Positions 8,582-16,445 of a DNA stretch of 35,568 nt are shown piece after piece. Both the position numbers and the translations under genes were made by a program. Below the pieces are notes generated by a model. That model had not been told where the DNA came from and did not search any database. It was given only the letters and a program-made list of their open reading frames with translations. This DNA is from Chloroflexia bacterium (GTDB taxonomy: Bacteria > Chloroflexota > Chloroflexia > Thermomicrobiales > CFX8). The stretch is taken from contig JAUIIK010000044.1 in assembly GCA_030431755.1 (NCBI GenBank), positions 1 through 35,568 of the forward strand, written 5' to 3'. Position 1 is the first letter of the stretch. Each line of letters opens with the position of its first letter.

Positions 8582-9343
8582 ATGGAAAACAATCGCGTGT
8601 TGATGCAACAGGCGGTCGTTGAGTTTATCGGGCCCTTCGCGCTCGTATTTCTTGGCGCGGGCTCGATCATGATGACCGGCGGCGAGAATCTCGTCGCCAT
8701 CGGTCTGGCGCATGGCTTGGCGATCGGCGTGATGATCGCGGCCGCCGGCCACATCTCCGGCGGCTCATACAACCCGGCGGTGACGATTGGTTTGCTGATC
8801 TCCGGCAAACTGACGCCACAACAGGCGGTCACCTACATCATCGCCGAGCTGGCCGGCGGCGTGGCCGCGGCGCTGGCGCTCTTAGCCATCTTCCCGGAAG
8901 CGATGCGCAACGCTGTCGGCTTTGGCGTGCCCCAGGTCGGCGGCGCGTTCGAGCCATCGGCGGCGCTCTTCGCCGAGGTCATCCTGACCTTCTTCCTGAT
9001 GTTCGTGATCTTCGGGGCGGCGGTCGATCAGCGTAGCGACAAGTCCATCGCCGCCCTGGCCATCGGTCTAACGATCTCGATTGACATCTTCGCCATGGGC
9101 GCGGTCACCGGCGCGGCGATGAACCCGGCCCGGCACTTCGGCCCGGCGCTAACACACAATCTCTGGACCGACGCCTGGGTCTGGTACGTCGGACCAATCG
9201 CCGGCGCGGTGCTGGCGGCGTTGCTCTACAACGTGGTCCTGCTCGACCCCGAAGTGCCCGGCGCTGACCCCGGTGACAAAGAAGGCGCGCAGCTCCCCGA
9301 CCAGGAGCAGCCGGAGCCCCGCCGCAGACGGCGCCGTCGCTAG
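8582..9343 (+). CDS. Aquaporin / major intrinsic protein
   Basis: 253 residues with about six membrane helices and the two half-helix pore motifs: HISGGSYNPAVT (NPA at residues 64-66) and TGAAMNPARHFGPAL (NPA at 181-183, selectivity-filter Arg184). The channel would conduct water or small neutral solutes. Two departures from the common MIP pattern are visible. The first motif has Ser-Tyr where His-x is usual before NPA, and His185 replaces the common Ser after NPAR. The C-terminus is a hydrophilic tail ending in a run of arginines, presumably cytoplasmic. GGAAAGGG lies upstream of ATG 8582. Confidence 0.92.
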   Translation: MENNRVLMQQAVVEFIGPFALVFLGAGSIMMTGGENLVAIGLAHGLAIGVMIAAAGHISGGSYNPAVTIGLLISGKLTPQQAVTYIIAELAGGVAAALALLAIFPEAMRNAVGFGVPQVGGAFEPSAALFAEVILTFFLMFVIFGAAVDQRSDKSIAALAIGLTISIDIFAMGAVTGAAMNPARHFGPALTHNLWTDAWVWYVGPIAGAVLAALLYNVVLLDPEVPGADPGDKEGAQLPDQEQPEPRRRRRRR

Positions 9344-9376
9344 GGGTGGGTGAATCTCGCTGTATCCTGCACAATT

Positions 9377-9392
9377 GACAGTGCAGACTGTC
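9377..9392. promoter_or_regulatory. Small inverted repeat upstream of the PfpI-like gene
   Basis: GACAGT-gcag-ACTGTC, a perfect 6-bp inverted repeat ending about 5 bases before the ribosome site AGGAGGGA. It could be an operator or a minor RNA hairpin; the size also allows coincidence. Confidence 0.3.
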
Positions 9393-9414
9393 GATTAGGA
9401 GGGACACACACGAC

Positions 9415-9948
9415 ATGCCAAAGCTAACCGGAACATCGATCGCGATGGTGATTGCCGAGAACTTCGAGGACTCGGAAGCCGTCGAACCCAAGGAGCACCT
9501 CGAGTCGCTCGGTGCGCAGGTGACGCTGATTGGGCTCACGACCGGAACCGTCAACGGAAAGAAGGGCGCGACACTCGAAGCGAGCCACACCTTCAGCGAT
9601 GTCAGCGTCGGCCAGTTCGACGCGCTCGTCGTGCCGGGCGGCGGCGCGCCTGAGAACCTGCGCATTCACGATGAAGCGGTCGAGTTCGCCCGCGAATTCG
9701 TCGCCAGCGGCAAGCCGGTCGCGTCGATCTGCCATGGGCCACAGCTGCTCATCTCAGCCGATGTGTTGCGCGGCCGCACTGTCACCTGCGTCAACAAGAT
9801 CCGCGATGACGTCATGAACGCCGGCGCAAACTACGTCGATCAGGAGCTCGTCGTCGACGGCAACCTGATCTCGTCGCGCGTGCCGGGCGACCTGCCGGCC
9901 TTCAATGCGGCAATCGTTGAAGCGCTGGCCGCCGCCCCGGTCGCATAG
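9415..9948 (+). CDS. DJ-1/PfpI family protein (class I glutamine-amidotransferase-like)
   Basis: 177 residues, the PfpI/YhbO/general-stress-protein-18 size. The nucleophile elbow ASICHGPQLL contains Cys106-His107, and the N-terminal AENFEDSE supplies the conserved acidic residue next to the nucleophile. LVVPGGGAPENLR is the family glycine loop. Such proteins have been assigned peptidase, deglycase or glyoxalase III activity under stress, and the true reaction is disputed. AGGAGGGA lies upstream of ATG 9415. It is followed by a strong terminator hairpin at 9974-10005. Confidence 0.92.
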   Translation: MPKLTGTSIAMVIAENFEDSEAVEPKEHLESLGAQVTLIGLTTGTVNGKKGATLEASHTFSDVSVGQFDALVVPGGGAPENLRIHDEAVEFAREFVASGKPVASICHGPQLLISADVLRGRTVTCVNKIRDDVMNAGANYVDQELVVDGNLISSRVPGDLPAFNAAIVEALAAAPVA

Positions 9949-9973
9949 ACGGCCCTATAGCGCCTGACACAGC

Positions 9974-10005
9974 AGGAACGCCCGGCAAACACGCCGGGCG
10001 TTCCT
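9974..10005. terminator. Bidirectional hairpin between convergent genes
   Basis: AGGAACGCCCGGC (9974-9986) pairs perfectly over 13 bp with GCCGGGCGTTCCT (9993-10005) around a 6-nt loop. It lies between the stop of the PfpI gene and the stop of the convergent RDD gene. There is no long T-run on either side, so termination strength is inferred from the stem. Confidence 0.7.
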
Positions 10006-10033
10006 CATTCGTTGGAGGATCTCACGGCACTGA

Positions 10034-10618
10034 TCAGCCGCGCACCAACATGCAATCCCGCGCGATGTAGCGAATGCGTGACGAGGAGGAGCGCCGCCGG
10101 GATGAGTGCTGCGATTGGATCATCGGCGTGTGGTCGAGCGAGCGCTTCACATAGTCCCACATCGCCGGCGCATTGCCGTCAAGATCAGCGACGCGATAGC
10201 CAGTGATGTACCAGCCAAGCGAGCGCTGGGTCCGACCGGCGATGAGCGTGTGCAGCGCCTTCGAAACGGTGAACGTTGTCAGGACCGCTATCAGCGCGAT
10301 CATCGCGTCGAAGATCGAATTCAGACCATCCGGCCCGGCCTCCAGCTCGCCTCGGCCAATGCTGTCGAGCGGCACGATGACGGTATGTACGACGAGCAGC
10401 AGCGTGACGAACGGCAACAGGTCCACGACGTAGGCCAGCCCGAGCCGCACGTAGTCCATCGCTGGCGAATCCGTCCCGGGGTTGAAGTGCCGAAACTGTG
10501 GCTCCGGCGCTGGACTATGCTCCAGACCGCGCTCGCGCGCGCGGAACAAGTCGACAGCGTCGCGCGCCACCAAAAAGACAACAGCCAACACCACAATGAC
10601 AATGAACATCCGCCCCAC
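10034..10618 (-). CDS. RDD-family membrane protein
   Basis: 194 residues from GTG 10618, chosen because GGGAGGT lies about 6 nt upstream; ATG 10609 is the alternative. The first segment, MFIVIVVLAVVFLVAR, is a membrane anchor. It is followed by a polar linker and then an RDD-type domain: YVRLGLAYVVDLLPFVTLLL, a long second helix, and TQRSLGWYITGYRVADLDG before a basic tail rich in Ser and Arg. RDD proteins are small multi-helix membrane proteins, some linked to ion or solute transport, most uncharacterised. No functional partner is evident nearby. Confidence 0.75.
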   Translation of the reverse strand: MGRMFIVIVVLAVVFLVARDAVDLFRARERGLEHSPAPEPQFRHFNPGTDSPAMDYVRLGLAYVVDLLPFVTLLLVVHTVIVPLDSIGRGELEAGPDGLNSIFDAMIALIAVLTTFTVSKALHTLIAGRTQRSLGWYITGYRVADLDGNAPAMWDYVKRSLDHTPMIQSQHSSRRRSSSSRIRYIARDCMLVRG

Positions 10619-10780
10619 GTCGTACCTCCCGGAACGTGTCTCATGTGATCTCGCCGAACCGAGATCAGCTACGATCATGATGCACGCAGCAACCATCGCG
10701 CCGCTGTCAACCGCGATACATCCCAACGGTAGCGTGAGCTGCGCGCCCGGACTCGCACATCATCGCTCGGAGTACTTATA

Positions 10781-11329
10781 GTGAACTATCTGGCGCTACT
10801 GCGCGGTATCAATGTCGGCGGAAACACCAAGCTGCCGATGAAAGAACTCGTCACGGCAATGGAAGCTGATGGCTTCGATGAGGTCGCAACCTACCTCCGC
10901 ACCGGCAATGTGTTTTTTCGCTCTGAAGAGTCGGACAGCGCATCGCTGGCGACCCGGCTGCGCGAGATCGTCGAAAGCAACTTCGGCACGACGACGCCGG
11001 TCGTTATGCGTACCCTGCCGGAGATCGAGCGGACGCTGGACGCCAATCCGTTCCTCAACGACGAAAGCGACCTGAAGCTGCTCCACGTCATGTTCCTCGA
11101 TAGCGCGCCCGATGCGGCGGCAATCGCCACCCTCGATCCCGAGCGCTCGCCCGGCGACCGCTTCCACATCGACGGCCCGGACATCTACCTGCACTACCCG
11201 AACGGCTCAGCCCGCAGCAAGCTCTCAATTGACTACTTCGAGCGCCAGCTCGGCGTCACGGCCACCGCCCGCAATTGGAACACCGTCAACCGACTGGCCA
11301 CGATGCTCCGCGATCGTGCTGATTCCTGA
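10781..11329 (+). CDS. DUF1697 family protein
   Basis: 182 residues from GTG 10781 (GGAG upstream). It has the family signature YLALLRGINVGGNTKLPM, then ATYLRTGNVFFRS, ANPFLNDESDLKLLHVMFL and the C-terminal YPNGSARSKLSIDYFERQLG with TARNWNTVNRLATML. DUF1697 proteins are soluble and widespread, with no established biochemical role. It is transcribed divergently from the RDD gene with about 160 bp between starts. Confidence 0.93.
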   Translation: MNYLALLRGINVGGNTKLPMKELVTAMEADGFDEVATYLRTGNVFFRSEESDSASLATRLREIVESNFGTTTPVVMRTLPEIERTLDANPFLNDESDLKLLHVMFLDSAPDAAAIATLDPERSPGDRFHIDGPDIYLHYPNGSARSKLSIDYFERQLGVTATARNWNTVNRLATMLRDRADS

Positions 11330-11406
11330 TACCTATCTGTGCCGTTTGTCGCACCAGTCGCGGGGAAGTCATCCACGAACGCCCCCGCAAAGACGCCACC
11401 TGCCGT

Positions 11407-11569
11407 CATTCTGAGCGCAGCAAAGAATCCGACTCGTCTCTGGTCAGGAGCTCGTCTGCTGCGATGCGCGCCCGTCGCGTGGCTGGCAAAGAAACGATGC
11501 CCCAGAGCATCGGCGCACCTCGTTGTCTCCGAATCATGGCGAACTGGATACTGCGCTGCGCTCAGTATG
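11407..11569. repeat. Decayed inverted-repeat element in the 11330-11680 gap
   Basis: Arm 1 (11407-11430, CATTCTGAGCGCAGC...) and the reverse complement of arm 2 (11546-11569) agree at 20 of 24 positions, with about 115 bp between them. The core TTCTGAGCGCAGC is a sequence I have seen as a dispersed intergenic repeat in high-GC genomes. The surrounding 350-bp gap (11330-11680) has no convincing gene; an in-frame extension of the amidohydrolase into it has no family similarity. Confidence 0.5.
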
Positions 11570-11680
11570 GCGCCCCCGTTGGGCGATTTGACTGGCCAAC
11601 CCTCGGCGTTCTACCACCAACACTTCTATGATGGACACAGCGCAACGACGACCCGGAATCGCGAAGGCGAGGCAAGGACG

Positions 11681-13096
11681 ATGACGAAGCTACTGGCCGG
11701 TGGACCGGTAATCACTCTGGATGGCGATCGGCGGGTCATCGACCCGGGCGCTGTCGTTGTCGAAGACGATCGCATCGTCGCCGTCGGCCCACTCGACGAA
11801 TTCCGCGCCAACTACCCCGATGCCGAGGAGGTAGATCTCTCCAACGCCGCGATTCTGCCGGGGCTGATCGATAGCCACGGCCACGCCGGGCACGGCATGA
11901 CCAAAGCACTCGGCGACGGCGCGGACGACTGGCTCGAGCTCGTCGCCGAAATCTACTTCCGCCAGTCGGACACCGAGTTCTGGCGCGCCGAGAGCTTTCT
12001 GTCGGCCCTCGAACACATCGAGTTCGGCGTCACAACGTCACTCTCGATGACCGGCTCGATGCCACGCGTTGACGACCCAAAGTACGCAGTCGCTGCATCC
12101 CGTGGTTACGCCGAGCTCGGCCTGCGTCATATCGTCGCCCTCGGCCCGCCGAACACGCCCTGGCCGGCGACCTATCGCGATGTCGAGACCGGCCGCGAAA
12201 CGTCAATCGGGCTCGACGCGATGATGGAGACCGTCGGCGCGGCCATCGACCAGCTTAACGGCACGGAAGACGGACGCATCTCCGTCTTCGTCGGACCTTC
12301 TGCACTCGTTGCCGAGCTGGACAGCGAAGGCAACGCGACGCCCGCGGCCATCGAGGCGATGCGCCGGGTCTACCGCATGAGCGAAGAGCGCGGCGTCTAC
12401 ATCCACAGCCACGCCTACGCCGGCCAGCTCCTGGCGGCGGCAGAGAGCTATCCCGACATCCTCACCCCGAAGCTCACGCTGGCCCACTGCGCCGGCATCT
12501 CGCTCGATGAAGTCCAGATTATGGCCGACAACGGCGTCAACGCAACTCATGGCCCGCTGACGCACGCCTTCGCCGCCGCGCGCTTTCCGTTGACCGAAGC
12601 CCTCGAAGCTGGTGTCAACGTCCTGATCTCGACGGACGGCTCCGGCCCCGACCGCTCCTTTGACCTTCTCAGCCAGGGCCGCATCGCCGCCCAGCTCCAG
12701 CGCGCCTACTTCGCTGACACCTCGATCCTGCCGGCGGGCCGCATTCTCGAGATGATGACAATCGATCCGGCCCGCGCATTCGGGATGGACGACGAGATCG
12801 GTTCGCTCGAAGCCGGCAAGAAGGCCGATATCATCGCGGTCGACCTGCGCTCCGCCCGCATGGGCCCGCGCTTCATGCCGCTCGAACGCGTTGTCTACGT
12901 CGGCTCCGGCCTCGACGTTGAGTTCATGATGGTCGACGGCCAGGTGCTCAAGCAGGATCATCAGATCGTCGGGCTCGACATCGACACGATCCTCGACGAC
13001 GCCGACCGCGCCGCCCGCCAGACCTACGAGCGCGCCGGCATGCTCGACCGCCTGGCCTCGCACCCAACGACCTGGGGCAACACGCGCTACTCATAG
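11681..13096 (+). CDS. Amidohydrolase-superfamily deaminase/hydrolase
   Basis: 471 residues from ATG 11681, the start that matches the family N-terminus (KLLAGGPVITLDGDRRVIDP); GCAAGGA lies upstream. It is a cytosolic metal-dependent TIM barrel of the cytosine-deaminase/ATZ-TRZ type. Visible ligands are ILPGLIDSHGHAGHG, YIHSHAYAGQ, LTLAHCAGIS and LISTDGSGPD, followed by the composite-domain closing motif ARAFGMDDEIGSLEAGKKAD. The first metal motif is HGHAGH rather than the usual HTH. The substrate cannot be read from sequence; aminohydrolysis of a purine- or triazine-like compound is typical of the subgroup. It stands alone, convergent with an MFS gene. Confidence 0.88.
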   Translation: MTKLLAGGPVITLDGDRRVIDPGAVVVEDDRIVAVGPLDEFRANYPDAEEVDLSNAAILPGLIDSHGHAGHGMTKALGDGADDWLELVAEIYFRQSDTEFWRAESFLSALEHIEFGVTTSLSMTGSMPRVDDPKYAVAASRGYAELGLRHIVALGPPNTPWPATYRDVETGRETSIGLDAMMETVGAAIDQLNGTEDGRISVFVGPSALVAELDSEGNATPAAIEAMRRVYRMSEERGVYIHSHAYAGQLLAAAESYPDILTPKLTLAHCAGISLDEVQIMADNGVNATHGPLTHAFAAARFPLTEALEAGVNVLISTDGSGPDRSFDLLSQGRIAAQLQRAYFADTSILPAGRILEMMTIDPARAFGMDDEIGSLEAGKKADIIAVDLRSARMGPRFMPLERVVYVGSGLDVEFMMVDGQVLKQDHQIVGLDIDTILDDADRAARQTYERAGMLDRLASHPTTWGNTRYS

Positions 13097-13181
13097 GCGC
13101 TACGGACGCACAACGGCCATAGCCACCCCACGTGGCCGCGACTCGGCGCGTCGCCTCGTCTACCGTCGCTCACTACAGTTC

Positions 13182-14399
13182 CTATCGCACCTGCGCCCGC
13201 TCTATCGCGTCCGACGTCACTGAGCGCTGGAACGGTACGAGCATCGCCAGCGTCAGGACGCCTGCGCCGAGGAAGACCGCATCAAGCCCGAAGAGCTCCG
13301 CGACAACGCCGCCGGCAACCGTCCCGAGCGCGTTCGCCCCCCAGGCAATCGTCCGGTAGGCCGACGAGACTCTCCCGAGCATGTCAGCCGGCGTGATGCG
13401 CTGTTGCAGCGTCCGCGTCACCGTGCCCCAGATTGGCGCGCCGATGCCACCGATGGCAACGGCGATGGCCGTCAACCAGATGTTCAGCGTCAGCAGCGGC
13501 GCAAAGAACATCAAGGCGTTGCCGAGGATGTTGATTCCAATCGCCCAGCGCCGGCCAAGCCGGTTCAGAACGAAGCCGACCGAGAAGACGCCGACCGCGC
13601 CGCCGATGCCATCTGCGCCAAGCACCAGGCCATAGTTCCATTCGCTCAACCCCATCGGTCCCGGATCAAGCGCGTGCAGGACGAACGCGACGATCCAGGC
13701 TGTCCAGCAGGCGTTGATCACCCCGGCCATCAGGGTGATGCCGCGCAGCACCGGCTGATTCCAGACGACTACCAACCCGGCAGTCACGTCGGCATAGAGC
13801 GATCGCGACGCACTCCCTCCGGCACGATAGAAACCAGCGACAAGCAGCAATCCGACCACCGCAATGAGATAGGAGAAGCCACCCGCAACGACCGCCGCCA
13901 GCAGGCCGATGCCCACGAGCGCGCCACCGAGCGGTTGCGAAGTGATCTCGACGACCATCTCGGCCGCGACGAAGCGCCGGTTGGCGCTATCGAGCTGGTC
14001 AGCCTCAACGATCGCCGGCACAAGCGCCGTCACCGCCGGCTCATCGACGATCTCGGCCGAGCCGATACAGACGGCCACGACGATCGCCGCGGCAACCGCC
14101 GATAGATCGGTTGTCAGGGCCAGCGCCAGGAGCGCCAGTGATCCCAGGCGAATGGCGTTTGCGCCGACCAGCACACGCCGCCGGTCACGCCGGTCGACGA
14201 GCAGGCCGAGCGGGAGCCCCAGCAGGAGCCTGGGCGCAGTGAAGCCAAAGACAACTGCGGAGACGGCGAGCGGTGAGCCGGTCTCACCGGCAACAAAGAC
14301 CGGCAGGGCGATCTTCGCGATTGCACCCCCGAGCGTGCTGGCAACCGTGCCGAGCCACAGCAACCAGAACCGCCGAGCGGTTTCGGATAGAGACAACAT
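13182..14399 (-). CDS. MFS transporter (EntS/MFS_3-like exporter)
   Basis: 405 residues, 10-12 predicted membrane helices, no signal peptide. The N-terminus FWLLWLGTVASTLGGAIAKI, the loop LPLGLLVDRRDRRRVLVGAN and the second-half GRVSSAYRTIAWGANALG match the MFS_3 group of proton-driven exporters, which includes enterobactin and macrolide exporters. TGAGGAG precedes ATG 14399. The substrate is unknown. The upstream 420 bp are unusually long for a leader. Confidence 0.9.
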   Translation of the reverse strand: MLSLSETARRFWLLWLGTVASTLGGAIAKIALPVFVAGETGSPLAVSAVVFGFTAPRLLLGLPLGLLVDRRDRRRVLVGANAIRLGSLALLALALTTDLSAVAAAIVVAVCIGSAEIVDEPAVTALVPAIVEADQLDSANRRFVAAEMVVEITSQPLGGALVGIGLLAAVVAGGFSYLIAVVGLLLVAGFYRAGGSASRSLYADVTAGLVVVWNQPVLRGITLMAGVINACWTAWIVAFVLHALDPGPMGLSEWNYGLVLGADGIGGAVGVFSVGFVLNRLGRRWAIGINILGNALMFFAPLLTLNIWLTAIAVAIGGIGAPIWGTVTRTLQQRITPADMLGRVSSAYRTIAWGANALGTVAGGVVAELFGLDAVFLGAGVLTLAMLVPFQRSVTSDAIERAQVR

Positions 14400-14819
14400 T
14401 GAATGATCTCCTCAAGCAACGCGGCCCGCGGCTGTGCGGGCGGCGCTGGTGGATGACGGACAAGCGCATGTACTCCGGGCGAGCTGCCCGGCCATTCCTA
14501 TTGCCCGTCTTGTAAGGAGATCTACTGGTCAGCGGCCCGGAAGCCTGGATACCACCTGACTGGCGGACCGGATCTGCCGGTCGCCATGCCCCTTGCTGGC
14601 CTCGCGCTGCCCCCTACGCCTCGGGCGAGGGGGCGCAAAGACTCTCGGTGGTCACCATCAACCCTGTCGCTTGAGGATCTAGCCCGGCGGCACGCGCCGC
14701 CGTTGACCCCAGTCTAGCAGCAGCGGCGAGTGTATCGCAGTTCACAGCCAGCCGGTATCGCGCTTGATTTCCGGACGCTGCGCGCGCCGATATTCTGGAT
14801 ACAGATGAGATCGAGGCGG
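14400..14819. other. Gap upstream of the MFS gene and of RNA element 1; no gene seen
   Basis: There is no coding region with family similarity here. Several GC-rich hairpins can be drawn, for example GACCGG-aucug-CCGGUC at about 14575-14591, and GCCCCCT/AGGGGGC arms around 14609-14635. TTGATT at 14764 with GATATT at 14789 is a poor promoter candidate (19-bp spacer) for the element at 14820. No known riboswitch motif (T-box, SAM, cobalamin, ykkC) could be matched on either strand. Confidence 0.4.
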
Positions 14820-15101
14820 CCGGTTGAAGAAGCCGCGAGACGAGGCGAAAGGAGACAGCGGAGCGAGCCCACATTGTAAAGCGAAGTTTGGCCCCCCGCC
14901 GGACCCGAAGATGAAGAAGAAGCGGTTGGGGGCGGCAAAGAGACAGAAAGACTTCGTTGCAACGTGGGGTGTGAAGAATGCGCGCTCCGCCAAGCTCAGA
15001 AACCCGGGAGCGTAGAGAAGAACAGAAGACGCGGAAAACCCGGGGCGTCAAGACACAAGTGGTCAGGACGAATCGCAACGTCGCGCGGCTCCTTCAGCCG
15101 G
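14820..15101 (+). ncRNA. Candidate structured RNA element, copy 1
   Basis: 282 nt. The 5' end CCGGUUGAAG-A-AGCCGCG-A-GACG pairs with the 3' end CGUC-G-CGCGGCU-C-CUUCAGCCGG: a long helix interrupted by an A.C and an A.G mismatch, then a further GCGA/UCGC stem. Inside, GCGGAGCG (14858-14865) is fully complementary to CGCUCCGC (14983-14990), enclosing CCCAC/GUGGG (14868-14872 with 14964-14968). The 29-nt block 14984-15012 and GCGGAAAACCCGGG (15031-15044) recur in copy 2. It ends 46 nt before the start of the Tat gene at 15148, so it may be its leader. Family unrecognised. A DNA foldback/MITE is the main alternative. Confidence 0.6.
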
Positions 15102-15147
15102 AAGCAGTACAGGCGGCTCGAACGCGAGCCAAGACGAGGAGATCGAC

Positions 15148-15552
15148 ATGGACAAGCGCATCAATCGCCGTAGCTTTCTCAAGCGCGGCGCGGCCCTGGC
15201 CGGTGGCCTGGCGTTGACCTTCAGCACGTCGATCGCCACGCTGGCCGACGAATCCCAGCCGTCGCAGCAACCAGCCGGCGATAGCGTTCGCACCCGGACC
15301 TTCTTCGCCCTGGCGACGACGCGGGATGACCAGGACAAGGCCTGCGCCCGGCACGCGGCGAACAAGCTCTTCGCCAGCCCGGAGGCGGCAGATAGCAACC
15401 GCGCCCACCCAGGCTGCAAGTGCCAGGTCATCAAGGGCGGCGAGCTGCCCGAAGCCACCTGGTCTGCCCTGTTCGGGAACCCGAAGGCCATTCAGCGCGA
15501 CGCGGTCGACCGCCGTTGGGGCTGGGTTGGCCAAACACTGAAGACGAACTAG
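15148..15552 (+). CDS. Small Tat-exported Cys/His protein of unknown function
   Basis: 134 residues from ATG 15148, with GAGGAGAT upstream. The N-terminus is a twin-arginine signal (NRRSFLKRG, then hydrophobic LAGGLALTFSTS and a likely cleavage near ATLADES), so it is exported folded, perhaps with a bound cofactor. The mature part has Cys66-x2-His69 in CARHAANKLF, then NRAHPGCKC (His87, Cys90, Cys92), then GGELPEATWSALFG and VDRRWGWV. This core is shared with residues 84-145 of the larger Tat protein at 16703. A metal site (Zn, Fe or Fe-S) is inferred from the Cys/His spacing. It lies between RNA elements 1 and 2. Confidence 0.8.
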   Translation: MDKRINRRSFLKRGAALAGGLALTFSTSIATLADESQPSQQPAGDSVRTRTFFALATTRDDQDKACARHAANKLFASPEAADSNRAHPGCKCQVIKGGELPEATWSALFGNPKAIQRDAVDRRWGWVGQTLKTN

Positions 15553-15561
15553 ACGACAAGT

Positions 15562-15855
15562 CGGCTGCCGGCTGAAGAAGCCGCAGGATGACGTGAGAGG
15601 AGACAACGGAGCACCCACAGGCACAGAAGAAGCGGGCAACGCTCACCGCCGGGATCGAATCGAAACGGCAGCGGTTGTGGGCAGAAGACAGAGAGAAAGG
15701 CGCGCTTCGCCAGTGGGAGAGAAGCAAGAAAAGCTCCGCCATGCTCAGAGACCCGGGAGCGCACGTAAGAACGAAGGCGCGGTAAACCCGGGCTGCACGG
15801 ACCACAGCGGTCCGCGCGAAGCACGACATCCTACGGCTCCTTCAGCCGGTGGCCG
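15562..15855 (+). ncRNA. Candidate structured RNA element, copy 2
   Basis: The core 15568-15849 is 282 nt, exactly the length of copy 1. The terminal helix is CCGGCUGAAG-A-AGCCG-C-AGGAUG with CAUCCU-A-CGGCU-C-CUUCAGCCGG, then CGUG/CACG inside. Outside, CGGCUG (15562-15567) pairs with UGGCCG (15850-15855). Compared with copies 1 and 3 these helices differ in sequence but remain paired. CGGAGC (15607-15612) pairs with GCUCCG (15733-15738), and the block 15733-15761 matches copy 1 at 27 of 29 positions. It begins 10-16 nt after the Tat gene stop and is followed by a terminator at 15900, so it would be a 3' UTR element or a separate product. Confidence 0.6.
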
Positions 15856-15899
15856 GATGAAACAACTCAGCACACTCCAAACCCTCTCACCCTCCCCGG

Positions 15900-15925
15900 A
15901 AAGGCGCGCCACACGGCGCGTCTTT
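15900..15925 (+). terminator. Intrinsic terminator after RNA element 2
   Basis: AAAGGCGCGCC (15900-15910) pairs over 11 bp (one G.U) with GGCGCGTCTTT (15915-15925) around the loop ACAC, followed by CTGTTT. It closes a transcription unit of element 1, the small Tat gene and element 2. Confidence 0.75.
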
Positions 15926-16093
15926 CTGTTTGCGCGCAACCAGAGGAGAGTTGCTTCTTCGGCCTGCATCAGGGCGCCGGTCAAGCAACGCCAATGCGCA
16001 GTTCTCAGCACATGGTCCATTCACATGAATGCGTAGTCCTCTGGATGGCGGGTGTGTTGCCCGCCTCTATTATCGGAAGTGTTGAAAGCACAC

Positions 16094-16294
16094 GTGGCCG
16101 GTTGAAGAAGCCGGGCGACGTGGCGGTAAGGGGGCCGCAGGGCCGACGCCGGACAACGGCGCTGGCGCGGCGGCGGTCCGGGACTATCCCGGCCGTGTAA
16201 GTCCCACCGGCGACCGCGGCGGAGGTCACTAGGCCTTGCGGCTCTGCGGCATCACCCCGAAACGCCTCGTTGTACGGCTCCTTCAACCGGTCAC
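16094..16294 (+). ncRNA. Candidate structured RNA element, copy 3
   Basis: The core 16098-16290 is 193 nt. The ends are CCGGUUGAAG-A-AGCCG-g-GCGACG-u-GGCG and CGCC-u-CGUUGU-a-CGGCU-C-CUUCAACCGG, continuing outward as GUGG/UCAC. The pairing partition matches copies 1 and 2 (10 bp, A.C mismatch, 5 bp, mismatch, 6 bp, mismatch, 4 bp), while the inner helices are different in sequence. The interior is shorter and more GC-rich than copies 1-2, with clear hairpins CGCCG-gacaa-CGGCG and CCGGGA-cua-UCCCGG. It is not adjacent to a gene: it lies about 410 nt upstream of the large Tat gene, before that gene's promoter. Confidence 0.55.
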
Positions 16295-16401
16295 AGCGAT
16301 CACGACCAATGGAGGTCGCACAGTCCAGACAGCGACGTCTGGAGCATGGAACGCGGCAACATCGCCGCAAGGATGGATTGTTAGTCTATTACGAAGCAGT
16401 G

Positions 16402-16430
16402 TTGACACGTTGCTAACACTCCTCTAACAT
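16402..16430 (+). promoter_or_regulatory. Sigma-70 promoter for RNA element 4 and the large Tat gene
   Basis: TTGACA (16402-16407), a 17-bp spacer and TAACAT (16425-16430). The expected start near 16437 is about 9-14 nt before the first paired base of element 4, so this element would form the very 5' end of the mRNA. Confidence 0.7.
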
Positions 16431-16445
16431 CGCCTTAAGGCTGAC

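Noticed and set aside
11339-11680. 114-codon N-terminal extension of the amidohydrolase
   Set aside because: It has no similarity to the family, contains repeat sequence, and the canonical N-terminus begins at ATG 11681.
14400-14760. T-box, ykkC or other known riboswitch in the MFS leader
   Set aside because: None of the invariant motifs (for example AGGGUGG of T-boxes) is present on the coding strand of the MFS gene; only generic GC-rich hairpins are seen.
14614-15078. 154-codon minus-strand frame across RNA element 1
   Set aside because: Composition is unlike neighbouring genes, with no family similarity and no ribosome site. The opposite strand shows conserved RNA-like structure.
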